DNA of 64,000 nucleotides from Chitinophagaceae bacterium IBVUCB1 (lineage in GTDB: Bacteria > Bacteroidota > Bacteroidia > Chitinophagales > Chitinophagaceae). The notes under the pieces are model-generated. The model had not been told where the DNA came from. It ran no database searches and saw nothing but the letters and a program-made list of their open reading frames with translations. Positions 8,767-17,216 of this stretch are shown here, one piece after another. A program made the translations under genes and the position numbers. Each line of letters starts with the position of its first letter. The stretch's first letter is position 1. Location: the NCBI GenBank assembly GCA_002127285.1, contig NFUW01000001.1, positions 136,057 to 200,056 on the forward strand. The letters are read 5' to 3'.

Positions 8767-9459
8767 CTATTTCTGTTTAGATTGTGTATTTACCTCCATT
8801 CCAAACCCACATCTAACTCTCGGTTTTGCATTTACTCCTACGTAAATCAGAATAGGGTCATATTTGATTTTTTTTACTTGACAGGTATCGCACACCAGTT
8901 CAATATCATCAATATAGTATTTGTCTCCTTTCTTGCCTCTTTTCAACATATCAAGTTGTCCTGAGTTAAGACTATCTGTATTTGAAGCTATAGGACCAAC
9001 AGGCTCGCCACGTTTAGGCACAACAGTAATGCTAAATCCACTAATTCTATATTTTGAGTTGTTGGGAGTAATGTAGAGACGTGGATTATCAATTAAGGTA
9101 TCTATTGCAAAGCTATCTGTACATAGTTGCCCTGCGGGCAAAACAATCATGGCATTCCTGTATTTTAATCGGAAAATTTTTGTTCCTAATATTTCTTTCC
9201 CTTTAAAAAATATCATGGTATCAAATAACGGTAAGCGACAATAGCTCTCTTTGATATAATATTGCTTATCAGCTAATTCACTCACATACCCCCTACTCAT
9301 TCTTATTTTGGTACCGTTAGGTGCATTTACTAATTGGACAAGATTATTCTCGCCTGCATAAAGTGTATTAGCATTACCATTATTTAGCACCCTTATAGAC
9401 ACTTGTGCCTCTGTAACAATAGAAAAGAAAATAAATAATATAGTCGTCCTAATATTCAC
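8767..9459 (-). CDS. Secreted protein resembling the GldM C-terminal domain
   Basis: 230 residues starting with GTG at 9459 (an ATG two bases upstream is in another frame and stops at once). A signal peptide ends near TEAQ. The body contains NTLYAGENNLVQL, then a turn-rich segment, YRISGFSITVVP and GKKGDKYYIDDIELVC. These positions resemble the third/fourth domains of the gliding and T9SS protein GldM/PorM (YxGxdN, F.v, GDkxyiedIk). No N-terminal membrane helix or other GldM domains are present, so this is a stand-alone copy of that fold. A Cys pair (CDTC) lies near residue 190. Composition is AT-rich. The link to GldM is by pattern and needs a profile search. Confidence 0.6.
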   Translation of the reverse strand: MNIRTTILFIFFSIVTEAQVSIRVLNNGNANTLYAGENNLVQLVNAPNGTKIRMSRGYVSELADKQYYIKESYCRLPLFDTMIFFKGKEILGTKIFRLKYRNAMIVLPAGQLCTDSFAIDTLIDNPRLYITPNNSKYRISGFSITVVPKRGEPVGPIASNTDSLNSGQLDMLKRGKKGDKYYIDDIELVCDTCQVKKIKYDPILIYVGVNAKPRVRCGFGMEVNTQSKQK

Positions 9460-9477
9460 ATACCTAAATTACAAAAA

Positions 9478-9505
9478 AACTGGCGGTGCATTTGCACCGC
9501 CAGTT
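9478..9505 (-). terminator. Terminator of the acyl-CoA dehydrogenase gene
   Basis: aactggcggtgca / tgcaccgccagtt, 13-bp perfect stem with a 2-nt loop, followed on the minus strand by a TTTTTT run. Confidence 0.88.
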
Positions 9506-9523
9506 ACTTGTTTATTATAGTTT

Positions 9524-10666
9524 CTAATCCTTCAACACCGTTCTGCTGATAACGATTTTCTGCACCTCGCTGGTGCCTTCGTATATCTGTGTAATCTTCG
9601 CATCACGCATCAGTCGCTCTACGTGGAATTCTTTTACATAACCATAGCCACCATGTATCTGTACGGCTTCATTAGTAACCCACTGCGCTATTTCAGATGC
9701 ATAGAGCTTTGCCATAGATGCAGACAGCGTATAATCTTTACCTTGGTCTTTCGTCCATGCAGATTTTATTACCATCAGCCTTGCACCTTCTATAGCCGTA
9801 GCCATATCTGCCAGCTTAAAGGCAATTGACTGGTGGTTAGATATTTCTGTACCAAATGCTTTGCGCTCTTTAGAGTATTTTAGTGCCAGTTCGTACGCGC
9901 CGCTGGCTATGCCCAATGCTTGCGCTGCAATACCAATACGGCCACCTGCCAGCACTTTCATGGCAAATGTAAAGCCAAAGCCATCATCGCCTATGCGGTT
10001 TGCCTTTGGTACTTTCACATCCTGAAACATGATGCTGTGTGTATCACTGCCGCGTATGCCCAGCTTGTTTTCTTTTGCACCAACCGTTACACCCGGCCAG
10101 TCTTTATGCACTATCAATGCATTGATGCCTTTGTGCTTTTTATCGGGGTATGTTTGTGCTATCACAAGGTAGTACGATGCCGTGCTACCATTTGTTATCC
10201 AGTTTTTCGTACCGTTCAGCAGGTAATAGTCGCCCATATCTTCGGCAGTAGTACGCTGCGATGTAGCGTCAGAGCCTGCTTCGGGTTCGCTCAGCAAAAA
10301 CGCGCCTATCTTTTGCCCGCTTGCCATCTCCGTCAGGTAGGTTTGTTTTTGTTCTTCGTTGCCATAAGTTTCCAAACCCCAGCATACCAATGAGTTATTT
10401 ACACTCATACATACAGAAGTAGAAGCATCTACTTTAGAAATTTCTTCCATAGCCAGTACATACGACACAGTATCCATACCCGAACCACCGTATTTTGGGT
10501 CAACCATCATACCAAGGAAACCGAGTTCGCCCAATTTCTTTACCTGCTCTGCCGGAAATTTCTGATGCTCATCGCGCTCAATAACACCGGGCAGCAATTC
10601 ATTTTTCGCAAAATCGCGGGCGGCTGCCTGTACGGCCAATTGTTCTTCTGTTAGTTGAAAATTCAT
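9524..10666 (-). CDS. Acyl-CoA dehydrogenase
   Basis: 380 residues from the ATG at 10666 (MNFQLTEEQ); the TTG 12 nt upstream is less likely. FAD-dependent alpha,beta-dehydrogenation of acyl-CoA in fatty-acid or branched-chain amino-acid degradation. Motifs: FLLSEPEAGSDA (FAD/substrate loop), NGTKNWITNG, LGIRGSDTHSI, ERKAFGTEISNHQ, IHGGYGYVKEF and the catalytic-base segment QIYEGTSEVQ near residue 364, where the Glu sits as in short/butyryl-type enzymes. The full family length is present. Chain-length specificity cannot be given. A -7 box TAGGTTTG (10699-10692) lies upstream and a strong terminator downstream, so it is a single-gene unit. Confidence 0.95.
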   Translation of the reverse strand: MNFQLTEEQLAVQAAARDFAKNELLPGVIERDEHQKFPAEQVKKLGELGFLGMMVDPKYGGSGMDTVSYVLAMEEISKVDASTSVCMSVNNSLVCWGLETYGNEEQKQTYLTEMASGQKIGAFLLSEPEAGSDATSQRTTAEDMGDYYLLNGTKNWITNGSTASYYLVIAQTYPDKKHKGINALIVHKDWPGVTVGAKENKLGIRGSDTHSIMFQDVKVPKANRIGDDGFGFTFAMKVLAGGRIGIAAQALGIASGAYELALKYSKERKAFGTEISNHQSIAFKLADMATAIEGARLMVIKSAWTKDQGKDYTLSASMAKLYASEIAQWVTNEAVQIHGGYGYVKEFHVERLMRDAKITQIYEGTSEVQKIVISRTVLKD

Positions 10667-10691
10667 ATTGAATAACAAAAATTTGGTGCTG

Positions 10692-10699
10692 CAAACCTA
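10692..10699 (-). promoter_or_regulatory. -7 promoter box of the acyl-CoA dehydrogenase
   Basis: TAGGTTTG on the minus strand, 26 nt before the ATG at 10666; it supports that start over the TTG at 10678. Confidence 0.45.
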
Positions 10700-10711
10700 C
10701 GGCTTTTATCC

Positions 10712-11302
10712 CTATTTTCTTAATGCCTGCCAACTATGTTTAATAGATTCATACTCAGATTGTAATAGTCCATAAACAGCCGAATCTTCCGCCATGGCAT
10801 TTCGTCCGTAATGCTGCCTGAGCAAGCCTTCTTTTGTGAAGCCGTATCTCTCAATCAACTTTATTGAAGGCACATTCAATGGGCTTACAAAAGCTTCTAT
10901 TCTGTTCAGGTTCATACTCTCAAAGCCATATATCAATAATGGTTTCATAGCCTCTTTCATATATCCTTTCTGTTTATGGCTATCATTATTAATAAAATAA
11001 CCAATCTCAGACCTTCTATGAGATGGTTTCCATGTATGATACCCGATTCTGCCTACCACCTCTTTCGTGCTTTTCAATATCATATTAAAGCCCTTATACG
11101 CTAAGTCAAAACCTGTAATACCTTCCTTCCATTTACGTTTCTCCAAGTCATAGCTTTCTTGCGTATCCATACCTAAAAACGACATCCCATCAGGGGCATC
11201 CAAACTATTAAAAATATATTCCATCAACTCAGGAGTCAGTTCTTTCAGTAGCAGTCTTTCGGTCTCTAATACAATAGTATCAGGCATTCCAACATGTTCC
11301 AT
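10712..11302 (-). CDS. GNAT family N-acetyltransferase (RimJ/RimL type)
   Basis: 196 residues. The opening DTIVLETERLLLKEL is the usual N-terminus of RimJ/RimL-like acetyltransferases. The later segments VGRIGYHTWKPSHRRSEIGYFI, KQKGYMKEAMKPLLIYGFE and LNRIEAFVSPLNVPSIKLIERYGFTKEGLLRQHY form the acetyl-CoA binding and C-terminal GNAT strands. The pyrophosphate loop is the Q-K-G-Y-M variant of R/QxxGxG/A. Likely acetylates a protein N-terminus or small molecule; substrate unknown. The start is ATG 11302, and ATG 11287 is also possible. Confidence 0.88.
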   Translation of the reverse strand: MEHVGMPDTIVLETERLLLKELTPELMEYIFNSLDAPDGMSFLGMDTQESYDLEKRKWKEGITGFDLAYKGFNMILKSTKEVVGRIGYHTWKPSHRRSEIGYFINNDSHKQKGYMKEAMKPLLIYGFESMNLNRIEAFVSPLNVPSIKLIERYGFTKEGLLRQHYGRNAMAEDSAVYGLLQSEYESIKHSWQALRK

Positions 11303-11357
11303 ATCAAAGCAATATCGTTAATATTTCTCTAACCCATACCCGTATAAGCGAAACTGA

Positions 11358-11390
11358 TTTGGCAATGACAATTAGATGTACGTACATTTG
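11358..11390 (+). promoter_or_regulatory. Promoter of the yceI-like gene
   Basis: TTTG (11358-11361), 21 nt, then TACATTTG (11383-11390), close to the Bacteroidota consensus spacing. The leader before the ATG at 11431 would be about 35 nt. Confidence 0.6.
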
Positions 11391-11430
11391 TTGTATAAAC
11401 ATTGAAATAATCATTTAAAACTAAACTGTT

Positions 11431-12054
11431 ATGAAAAAATTATTCTTCCTTTCTGCATTGGCATTAGCGCCAATGGTAATGGTAGCACAAACTTCTAAAA
11501 AGCCCATAGCTGCTGCCGAAACACCAACAAAATGGAGTCTTGACCGTAGCCATTCAGGCGTTAAGTTCAGCGTATCTCATCTGGTAATATCTGAAACAGA
11601 GGGTACTTTCCGTGTGTTCGATGGCTCTGTTACTTCACCTACTGCTGATTTTAATAATGCGGCCATCAACTTTTCGGTAGATGTTAATAGCATCAATACA
11701 GACGATGAAAAACGCGATGGACACCTGAAGAGCGATGACTTCTTCAATGCGGAGAAATACCCTACTATGAAGTTCGCAAGCACTTCATTCAAAAAAGTAA
11801 AGGGCAACCAATATGTATTAGAAGGCAACCTGACAATCCGCGATGTTACTAAAAAAGTAAAGCTGAATGTAGTATATGGTGGTACAGTAAAAGACCCTTG
11901 GGGTAATACCAAAGCAGGTTTTAAAGCTACAGGCAAAATCAACCGCAAAGATTATGGTTTGAAGTGGAGTGCCATGACAGAAGCTGGTGGTGCAGTAGTA
12001 GGCGATGAAGTGAATATGGAAATCAAAGTAGAGTTTGCACAACAAAAAGCATAG
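11431..12054 (+). CDS. YceI-like periplasmic lipid-binding protein
   Basis: 207 residues with a signal peptide cleaved near MVMVAQ. The mature protein starts WSLDRSHSGVKFSVSHLVISE, the classic YceI opening, and continues with DGSVTSPTADFNNAAINFSVDVNSINTDDEKRDGHLKSDDFFNAEKYPTMKF (conserved YceI core) and NLTIRDVTKKVKL. The lipocalin-like barrel binds isoprenoid lipids in characterised homologues. A physiological role in this organism is not known; stress or isoprenoid handling is a guess. It has its own promoter and ends at a bidirectional terminator. Confidence 0.93.
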   Translation: MKKLFFLSALALAPMVMVAQTSKKPIAAAETPTKWSLDRSHSGVKFSVSHLVISETEGTFRVFDGSVTSPTADFNNAAINFSVDVNSINTDDEKRDGHLKSDDFFNAEKYPTMKFASTSFKKVKGNQYVLEGNLTIRDVTKKVKLNVVYGGTVKDPWGNTKAGFKATGKINRKDYGLKWSAMTEAGGAVVGDEVNMEIKVEFAQQKA

Positions 12055-12080
12055 GTTTAGTGGTAAATGGTGGTTTAGTG

Positions 12081-12106
12081 AAGCAGTCCCTGATTAGGGG
12101 CTGCTT
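12081..12106. terminator. Bidirectional terminator
   Basis: agcagtccct / aggggctgct stem (one G-T pair) with gatt loop and T-rich flank, between the converging yceI-like gene and the small secreted-protein gene. Confidence 0.7.
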
Positions 12107-12519
12107 TATTTTTTGTTCACTAATTTGAAGTAATACACCGCAAGGCTGCCCGGCCCCTTGCCAAAAGTATGTTTGCTGCCATCGTTGCACGTCAGCTTTA
12201 CGTTATATATCCAGATAGTACCATTATTACCGGTTTTCATTATCAGCTTGCGTTGTGCAGGGCTGATGTTTGCACCATCAGATGATACAGGACCTATATC
12301 TCTCTTAGCTTTATATGCCTCTCCATACATATCGAAAGACTCTACCTTGCACCCTTGTTTCTTACTTATCATCACTGGCTTTGCGAGTAATGCAGATGGG
12401 GTTGCAGAATATATACCTGTGTTGGGATAGTTGCCATACCGTACCCAATCATTCACATCTTGTGCTTCAGATGTAAGATGCATAAAGCATAACAGGACAG
12501 CGCAGTAGAAAAACTTCAT
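12106..12519 (-). CDS. Small secreted protein of unknown function
   Basis: 137 residues from ATG 12519 (MKFFYCAVLL); the TTG at 12537 would only add a short unlikely extension. A signal peptide ends near TSEAQ. The mature part has two Cys residues (KKQGCKVESFDMY and KLTCNDGSKH), which may form a disulphide, and the segment VSSDGANISPAQRKLIMKTGNNGTIWIYNVKLTCNDG. That segment resembles the GldM-C-like pattern of short Bacteroidota secreted domains (structured strand, then a charged loop), but I do not recognise a family. No operon partner: the next gene on this strand has its own terminator. Confidence 0.7.
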   Translation of the reverse strand: MKFFYCAVLLCFMHLTSEAQDVNDWVRYGNYPNTGIYSATPSALLAKPVMISKKQGCKVESFDMYGEAYKAKRDIGPVSSDGANISPAQRKLIMKTGNNGTIWIYNVKLTCNDGSKHTFGKGPGSLAVYYFKLVNKK

Positions 12520-12534
12520 ACACCAAGTATAAAG

Positions 12535-12558
12535 CAAAAATCCCGGACGTAGCCGGGC
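12535..12558 (-). terminator. Terminator of the small lipoprotein gene
   Basis: cccgg-acgtag-ccggg stem followed on the minus strand by ATTTTTG. It lies downstream of the gene at 12585-12758. Confidence 0.6.
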
Positions 12559-12584
12559 TTGTCCATGAAAATGGTATTAAAATA

Positions 12585-12758
12585 TCAACCTATTGACTGT
12601 ACAGCAGCTTGCTGTGCAGGTGCAGGCATTACCATTGTCATCTTCCTAGGCGGACGAGGATGAACCTGTGGACGAGGCACTTTATGAGATGGTCCGCAAG
12701 ATTCTAATATTGCAGTAAGGGCAAATAACACGCCCGCAAAAACAATCAGCTTTTTCAT
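12585..12758 (-). CDS. Small Pro-rich lipoprotein
   Basis: 57 residues from ATG 12758 (MKKLIVFAG). An open reading continues 12 codons upstream, but the signal peptide begins at MKK. The lipobox LESC ends a standard lipoprotein signal, leaving a mature peptide of about 35 residues. It is rich in Pro, Arg and His (KVPRPQVHPRPPRK) and then Ala/Gln (PAPAQQAAVQ). This looks like a small envelope lipoprotein with an unstructured basic tail; function unknown. It has its own terminator. Confidence 0.65.
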   Translation of the reverse strand: MKKLIVFAGVLFALTAILESCGPSHKVPRPQVHPRPPRKMTMVMPAPAQQAAVQSIG

Positions 12759-12864
12759 GACTGTGAAAATAAGAAGCAATCTGCAAAAAAGCAATCGCTA
12801 AGTCTATTTGATGCTATAATTTACGAAATATAAATAATGTGCCGTTCATAGATATATTTACACG

Positions 12865-13362
12865 ATGACAACTATACGCTTGGCAACTATTGCAGATGTT
12901 GGCGGAATACGCAGGTTAGCTGCTGATGTGTGGTGGCCTACCTACAGCACCATCATATCTGCGGAGCAGATAAGGTATATGCTGGGCAAAATGTATAATG
13001 AGGAAACCATAAAGCAACAAATAGAAACGAATAGCCAAACTTATTTGATGTTTGAAGTAGATGGAGTAGCTACCGGGTTTACAGCTTACAGCCCCCGTAC
13101 CGAAAACCCTGATGTGTATAAACTGCACAAGCTATACTGCCTTACCCATACTAAGGGCTTGGGGTATGGCAAATTGTTATTACAGGCAGTAGAAAGCGCG
13201 GTTCTAAGTGCAGGAAAATCTGTATTAGAATTGAACGTAAACAGGCACAATCCTGCAGTGGGTTTCTATCAAAAAATGGGCTTTGAAATAGCTTATACAG
13301 AAGATATAGATATAGGGAACGGCTACTGGATGAACGACTATGTAATGCGAAAAATATTATGA
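12865..13362 (+). CDS. GNAT family N-acetyltransferase (RimI-like)
   Basis: 165 residues. The opening TTIRLATIADVGGIRRLAADVWWPTY, the core LHKLYCLTHTKGLGYGKLLLQAVE with the acetyl-CoA loop (TKGLGYGK, Q/RxxGxG/A type) and the ending LELNVNRHNPAVGFYQKMGFEIAYTEDIDIGNGYWMNDYVM are standard for small GNAT enzymes. The last segment, with asymmetric GNGYWMNDYVM, matches a RimI-like subgroup common in Bacteroidota. Substrate unknown. Confidence 0.92.
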   Translation: MTTIRLATIADVGGIRRLAADVWWPTYSTIISAEQIRYMLGKMYNEETIKQQIETNSQTYLMFEVDGVATGFTAYSPRTENPDVYKLHKLYCLTHTKGLGYGKLLLQAVESAVLSAGKSVLELNVNRHNPAVGFYQKMGFEIAYTEDIDIGNGYWMNDYVMRKIL

Positions 13363-13431
13363 ATTAGCACTATTACCCGAAGGATATTAAACTGATTGAC
13401 GTCTAAATAGTCATACATAAAAAATACAGCT

Positions 13432-14610
13432 ATGCATACCCCCAAGTATTTGATTGCATTTTTATTGGTTCTGATCCATATATCAAGTTGTAAGAAAACT
13501 AAAACCACACCAAACAATACAACAGGCACAACAACATCTAAAACTGACAATGAGATAATTGCCGCTATGCTCAACTTGCCAGAGACTCCGTATAACTACT
13601 CGGTACTCAGTTTGCCCGGTTATTTCGGCGCACCGCCAATAGCTTCTACAGATAATACACCTGTTAATACTAATCCTATTACAAATGATGGCGCTACATT
13701 AGGTCGCGTGTTGTTTTATGACAAATCATTATCTCTCAATAATACCATTGCATGCGCTTCTTGCCACAAACAGGAAAATAGCTTTTCCGACCCACTACAG
13801 TTCAGCAAAGGTTTTCTTAACGGCAATACAGACCGAAACAGCATGAGCCTTGCTAATGCGCGATATTATACCAATGGCAGATTTTTCTGGGATGAAAGAG
13901 CCATAACCCTTGAAGACCAAACACTGATGCCAATTCAGCATCCTGTAGAAATGGGTATGACACTGGATAGCCTTGAAGCTAAACTGAATACAAAAGATTA
14001 TTACAAAGTTTTGTTTCGCAAAGCATTTGGAGAGGAGAAAGTAACAAGAGACAGAATATCGAAAGCACTTGCCCAATTTATACGTTCAATGGTTTCTTAC
14101 CAATCAAAATATGATGATGGTTTGGTATCGCTCGGACATCCGCCTGCCCCTAATGAAGACCTGCCTGGCTTCAGCCAATTAGAAAACCAGGGGCTTAGGG
14201 CTTTTAATGCAAACTGCGCCGGCCCTTGTCATAATACAGAATTGCAGACAATGCCTGTTGCCCGCAATAACGGGCTCGACCTGGTTTATACAGACAATGG
14301 TGTTGGTAAAATAACAGGACGACCTACAGACAATGGTAAATTCAAATCGCCATCATTAAGAAACGTCATGCTAACAGCACCATATATGCACGATGGCAGG
14401 TTTTTGACGATAGAACAGGTTATAGAGCATTACAGCTCTGGTATAAAAAACCATCCTAATTTAGACAACAGGCTAAAAGACCCTGTAACAGGGCAAGCAA
14501 GGCCACTCAACCTTACTCAACAGCAAAAAAATGCCATCGTTGCCTTTTTAAACACACTCACTGATAATAAGTTTATAAGTGACATGAAATACTCAAACCC
14601 TTTTAAGTAA
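13432..14610 (+). CDS. Di-heme cytochrome-c peroxidase (MauG/CcpA family) lipoprotein with CX3CH second haem motif
   Basis: 392 residues. The lipoprotein signal ends at ISSCKK, so it should be anchored in the envelope. The first haem motif is CASCH (108-112). The second is C262-AGP-C266-H267, which has three rather than two residues between the cysteines. The codons (tgc gcc ggc cct tgt cat) are unambiguous. Other family landmarks are present: GRVLFYDKSLS, NSFSD, SLANARY, WDERA, QHPVEMG, and PYMHDGRFLTIEQVIEHY near the C-terminus. Likely reduces H2O2 or carries out MauG-like oxidation of a partner. No MbnP-type partner is adjacent, unlike the second di-heme protein at 55870-56904. Confidence 0.9.
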   Translation: MHTPKYLIAFLLVLIHISSCKKTKTTPNNTTGTTTSKTDNEIIAAMLNLPETPYNYSVLSLPGYFGAPPIASTDNTPVNTNPITNDGATLGRVLFYDKSLSLNNTIACASCHKQENSFSDPLQFSKGFLNGNTDRNSMSLANARYYTNGRFFWDERAITLEDQTLMPIQHPVEMGMTLDSLEAKLNTKDYYKVLFRKAFGEEKVTRDRISKALAQFIRSMVSYQSKYDDGLVSLGHPPAPNEDLPGFSQLENQGLRAFNANCAGPCHNTELQTMPVARNNGLDLVYTDNGVGKITGRPTDNGKFKSPSLRNVMLTAPYMHDGRFLTIEQVIEHYSSGIKNHPNLDNRLKDPVTGQARPLNLTQQQKNAIVAFLNTLTDNKFISDMKYSNPFK

Positions 14611-14641
14611 CTGCAGATTGTATCTAAAAAAAGTGTAGCAG

Positions 14642-15292
14642 CTATAACAATGGTTTGCCAGCTACCGCAAACATACAATCAAAATAATATGCTGTAAATC
14701 TGGCATCTCGCAGCATATTACCTATCAATTCTTTGGGTTTCCAATCTAAATCGTTGACGGTGTATGCCTCTCCAAGCCATTTTATTTCCAGCCATAGTAT
14801 GGGTTTGATGAATGGACGAAGCCAGTTATCGGGCATTTTGTAGTCGAAGAAGCAAAACCTGCCTGTTTCTTTATCCATGAATTCCGATACTTTGTCAATC
14901 CACTTTCGCGATAAGTCCTTATCATACCAACATAGCGCGAAGAATGCGAAATCTATCTTTATATCCAGCTTCAAATCTTCTATTGGACACTCTATAAAGC
15001 TGATATTATCCCAACCGTTCTTTCTTGCTCTGTTCTTTGCCAGTTGCAGCATATAGCCATTTGCATCAACGGCTATTATTTTACCTTTCTTACCTATTAT
15101 TTCTTGTGTTGCTTTAAAACTTAGTCCACTGCCACAACACAAATCCAGCACTGTATCACCTTCTTTCAGCCCTGCAAAACGCAACGCTTTGCTGCGGTGC
15201 TTTGTATCCATACCAAGCTGAAAGAGGTTGACAATCAGGTCGTACCGGGTGTACGATTTATCGTACTCTAACGCATAGTTCCTGCTTTCCAT
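14642..15292 (-). CDS. Class I SAM-dependent methyltransferase
   Basis: 216 residues. Motif I VLDLCCGSGLSFKATQEII (about residue 50), then KIIAVDANGYMLQLAKNRARKNGWDNISFIECPIEDL (motifs II-III) and FAFFALCWYDKDLSRKWIDKVSEFMDKETGRFCFFDY. This is a UbiE/COQ5-like Rossmann methyltransferase. The C-terminal part (ILWLEIKWLGEAYTVNDLDWKPKELIGNMLRDARF) may give substrate specificity. The substrate is not predictable; no quinone-biosynthesis neighbour is adjacent, although a polyprenyl synthase lies 2 kb away. Confidence 0.87.
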   Translation of the reverse strand: MESRNYALEYDKSYTRYDLIVNLFQLGMDTKHRSKALRFAGLKEGDTVLDLCCGSGLSFKATQEIIGKKGKIIAVDANGYMLQLAKNRARKNGWDNISFIECPIEDLKLDIKIDFAFFALCWYDKDLSRKWIDKVSEFMDKETGRFCFFDYKMPDNWLRPFIKPILWLEIKWLGEAYTVNDLDWKPKELIGNMLRDARFTAYYFDCMFAVAGKPLL

Positions 15293-15370
15293 AGGTTGGT
15301 AAATATAACGGCAAAACAGGTAAGCGATTTAAGCATACGATGTTAATTAATCTTTATTTAGCAATAGCAC

Positions 15371-15402
15371 AAAAAAACATCCCCGCCTATTAGGCGGGGA
15401 TG
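15371..15402 (-). terminator. Terminator of the OmpA-like gene
   Basis: catccccgcct / aggcggggatg, 11-bp stem with 3-nt loop, followed on the minus strand by TTTTTTT. Confidence 0.9.
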
Positions 15403-15433
15403 CTCTGTTATGTAGTCTGATTATTTGTTCAGA

Positions 15434-17167
15434 TTAATCCCTTCTCAAGTTAGGGAATGGTGGTGCTACGTTAGCAGGGCCTTCTTCACCAGGCATTGCA
15501 GAACGGTACATTACACCATTTGCATCACCGGCTTGGCCATATTGGAATATGAAGCGGTTGCGGTCTATGCCATGCTTTTCGCTCATATACTCAATGATAG
15601 CATTTACGCGATCCCAAGAACGTTGCTGCTGTATTTTGCTGCCATTACCTGCACCAGTGATAACTACTTTACAAGTTGGGTTAGCTTGCATTTGAGCAGC
15701 CAGTGTAGCCAACTGTGCTTGTGCAGCAGGGCGTATCTTAGATGCATTGTTATCAAATGTTACGCTACCGGCACCAATGCTACCGCAAGATGGAGCAACT
15801 GTACCACAACCTTCAGGACAAGGGCATTTACCAACACCGTCCGCATCAACCGGTTGACACTCAGTAGGTGTTATCAATTGCTTATCACGATCATCAGGTA
15901 CGCCATCACCATCTGTATCAAGCGGGCAACCGTGGCTGTCAACAGCTACACCAGCAGGTGTACCAGGACATTTGTCGAACTGGTCAGTGATACCATCGCC
16001 ATCACTGTCAGGCAGAATTGGATCAGGCAGTTGCATATGACGAGGATAAGACAACTCGTTGTAAGCATGATCCAGAGGATTGATCCAGTAAAGAGGTTCG
16101 ATGCTCTTACGTTTGTTACCTAAGTTAAAGTTCAGGCCAAGGTTCAGATAGTTAACGAAATCGTTCTGATTTGTTTGTACCGGAGAACCGAATACTTGCT
16201 CAGACCAACGTTGTCCATCTAACAAATCCTCATCCCATGGCATTGTAACACGGTCTTCGATAGACAGGTTGATACGCTGGCTGAGACGGAATTGGAAACC
16301 TATACCCGCACTTGGTGCAAATTGTAAAGTTTTGTTGTTGAAAACTTCAGGACGGCGACGGTCGCGCTCATTTTCAGCGTCTGTTTCATAAGTACCATCC
16401 ATACTTTCCTGCAGTTTCTTTTGAATATCCCTGCGATTTTCGTGTATCTGAGTTTGAGCGTTAGAAATACCCAAAATCTGATGGAAATTATACTTCTGGC
16501 TGCTAGCATTTAATGCATCAACACGTGTGTTGTATGCAAAAGCGCCTAAGCCGATGAAAGCATATGCTGAAATAGCAGTACGTGCCTTATGGAATTTAAT
16601 ATTGTTAAGAGAAGCTATCATATCCAGGTTCAACTGGTGAGCTTCCATACGATAGTTATAGAATACCGGATCAGAAGGCTGATTCAGGTTTTCAAATACC
16701 GCTGCCTGATAATAGTCTTTCCATGCACTGTTGTAACGATAGTTACGGCTTTCTTGCCATTGCAAACCTTTCGCTACACCATAGATGTATTGCAAACGAG
16801 TAGACAATACATATCCCCATGCTTTGCGAACATGCAGATGGTAGCCAAGGCCACCGCCGCCTTTTGTTTGCCAAGCCATAAGCGTTGGCACATCGCTTGA
16901 TACGTTGTAAAGACCTGCTCCAAAACCGATTTCCCACATGTTGCGAGGACGTGCAGGGAAAGCATACTGGTGGTTAAGGAATTTACGATGTTGTTTCATA
17001 CGGAAGCCGGGCACATAGTTTGTATCCAACACGTCATAGCTCTGACCGCGATACGTCATATCGCGACCCGACCATTTAGCGGTTTGAGAACCTTCCTGTG
17101 CAAATACCGGCTGCGTTGCCAATAGTGAGCAAACACCGGCTAGCAATAGGTACTTTTTGTTGACCAT
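15434..17167 (-). CDS. OmpA-like outer-membrane protein with thrombospondin type-3 repeats and degenerate OmpA domain
   Basis: 577 residues from ATG 17167 (MVNKKYLLLAG); the reading frame is open further upstream but the signal peptide starts here. Residues about 1-22 are the signal (ending VFAQ), then a roughly 370-residue outer-membrane barrel-type region. Calcium-binding TSP3 repeats follow (DSDGDGITDQFDKCPGTP, DTDGDGVPDD), then a Cys-rich segment (GKCPCPEGCG...PSCG) and an OmpA-C-like domain (SVTFDNNASKIRPAAQAQL). In that domain the usual TDxxG peptidoglycan-binding motif is replaced by GAGNGSK, while the later Arg (SWDRVNAI) is retained. Its role is probably structural, linking outer membrane and cell wall, but the missing Asp weakens diaminopimelate binding. 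Confidence 0.88.
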   Translation of the reverse strand: MVNKKYLLLAGVCSLLATQPVFAQEGSQTAKWSGRDMTYRGQSYDVLDTNYVPGFRMKQHRKFLNHQYAFPARPRNMWEIGFGAGLYNVSSDVPTLMAWQTKGGGGLGYHLHVRKAWGYVLSTRLQYIYGVAKGLQWQESRNYRYNSAWKDYYQAAVFENLNQPSDPVFYNYRMEAHQLNLDMIASLNNIKFHKARTAISAYAFIGLGAFAYNTRVDALNASSQKYNFHQILGISNAQTQIHENRRDIQKKLQESMDGTYETDAENERDRRRPEVFNNKTLQFAPSAGIGFQFRLSQRINLSIEDRVTMPWDEDLLDGQRWSEQVFGSPVQTNQNDFVNYLNLGLNFNLGNKRKSIEPLYWINPLDHAYNELSYPRHMQLPDPILPDSDGDGITDQFDKCPGTPAGVAVDSHGCPLDTDGDGVPDDRDKQLITPTECQPVDADGVGKCPCPEGCGTVAPSCGSIGAGSVTFDNNASKIRPAAQAQLATLAAQMQANPTCKVVITGAGNGSKIQQQRSWDRVNAIIEYMSEKHGIDRNRFIFQYGQAGDANGVMYRSAMPGEEGPANVAPPFPNLRRD

Positions 17168-17216
17168 AACAGATTGTTTAATTATAAAAATTTTGGTTAA
17201 ATTACTCAAAACATGG

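Noticed and set aside
13432-14610. A recent duplicate of the MbnH gene at 55870-56904
   Set aside because: Same superfamily, but the sequences differ throughout, one is a lipoprotein with a CX3CH site, and the genes are 41 kb apart with different neighbours.
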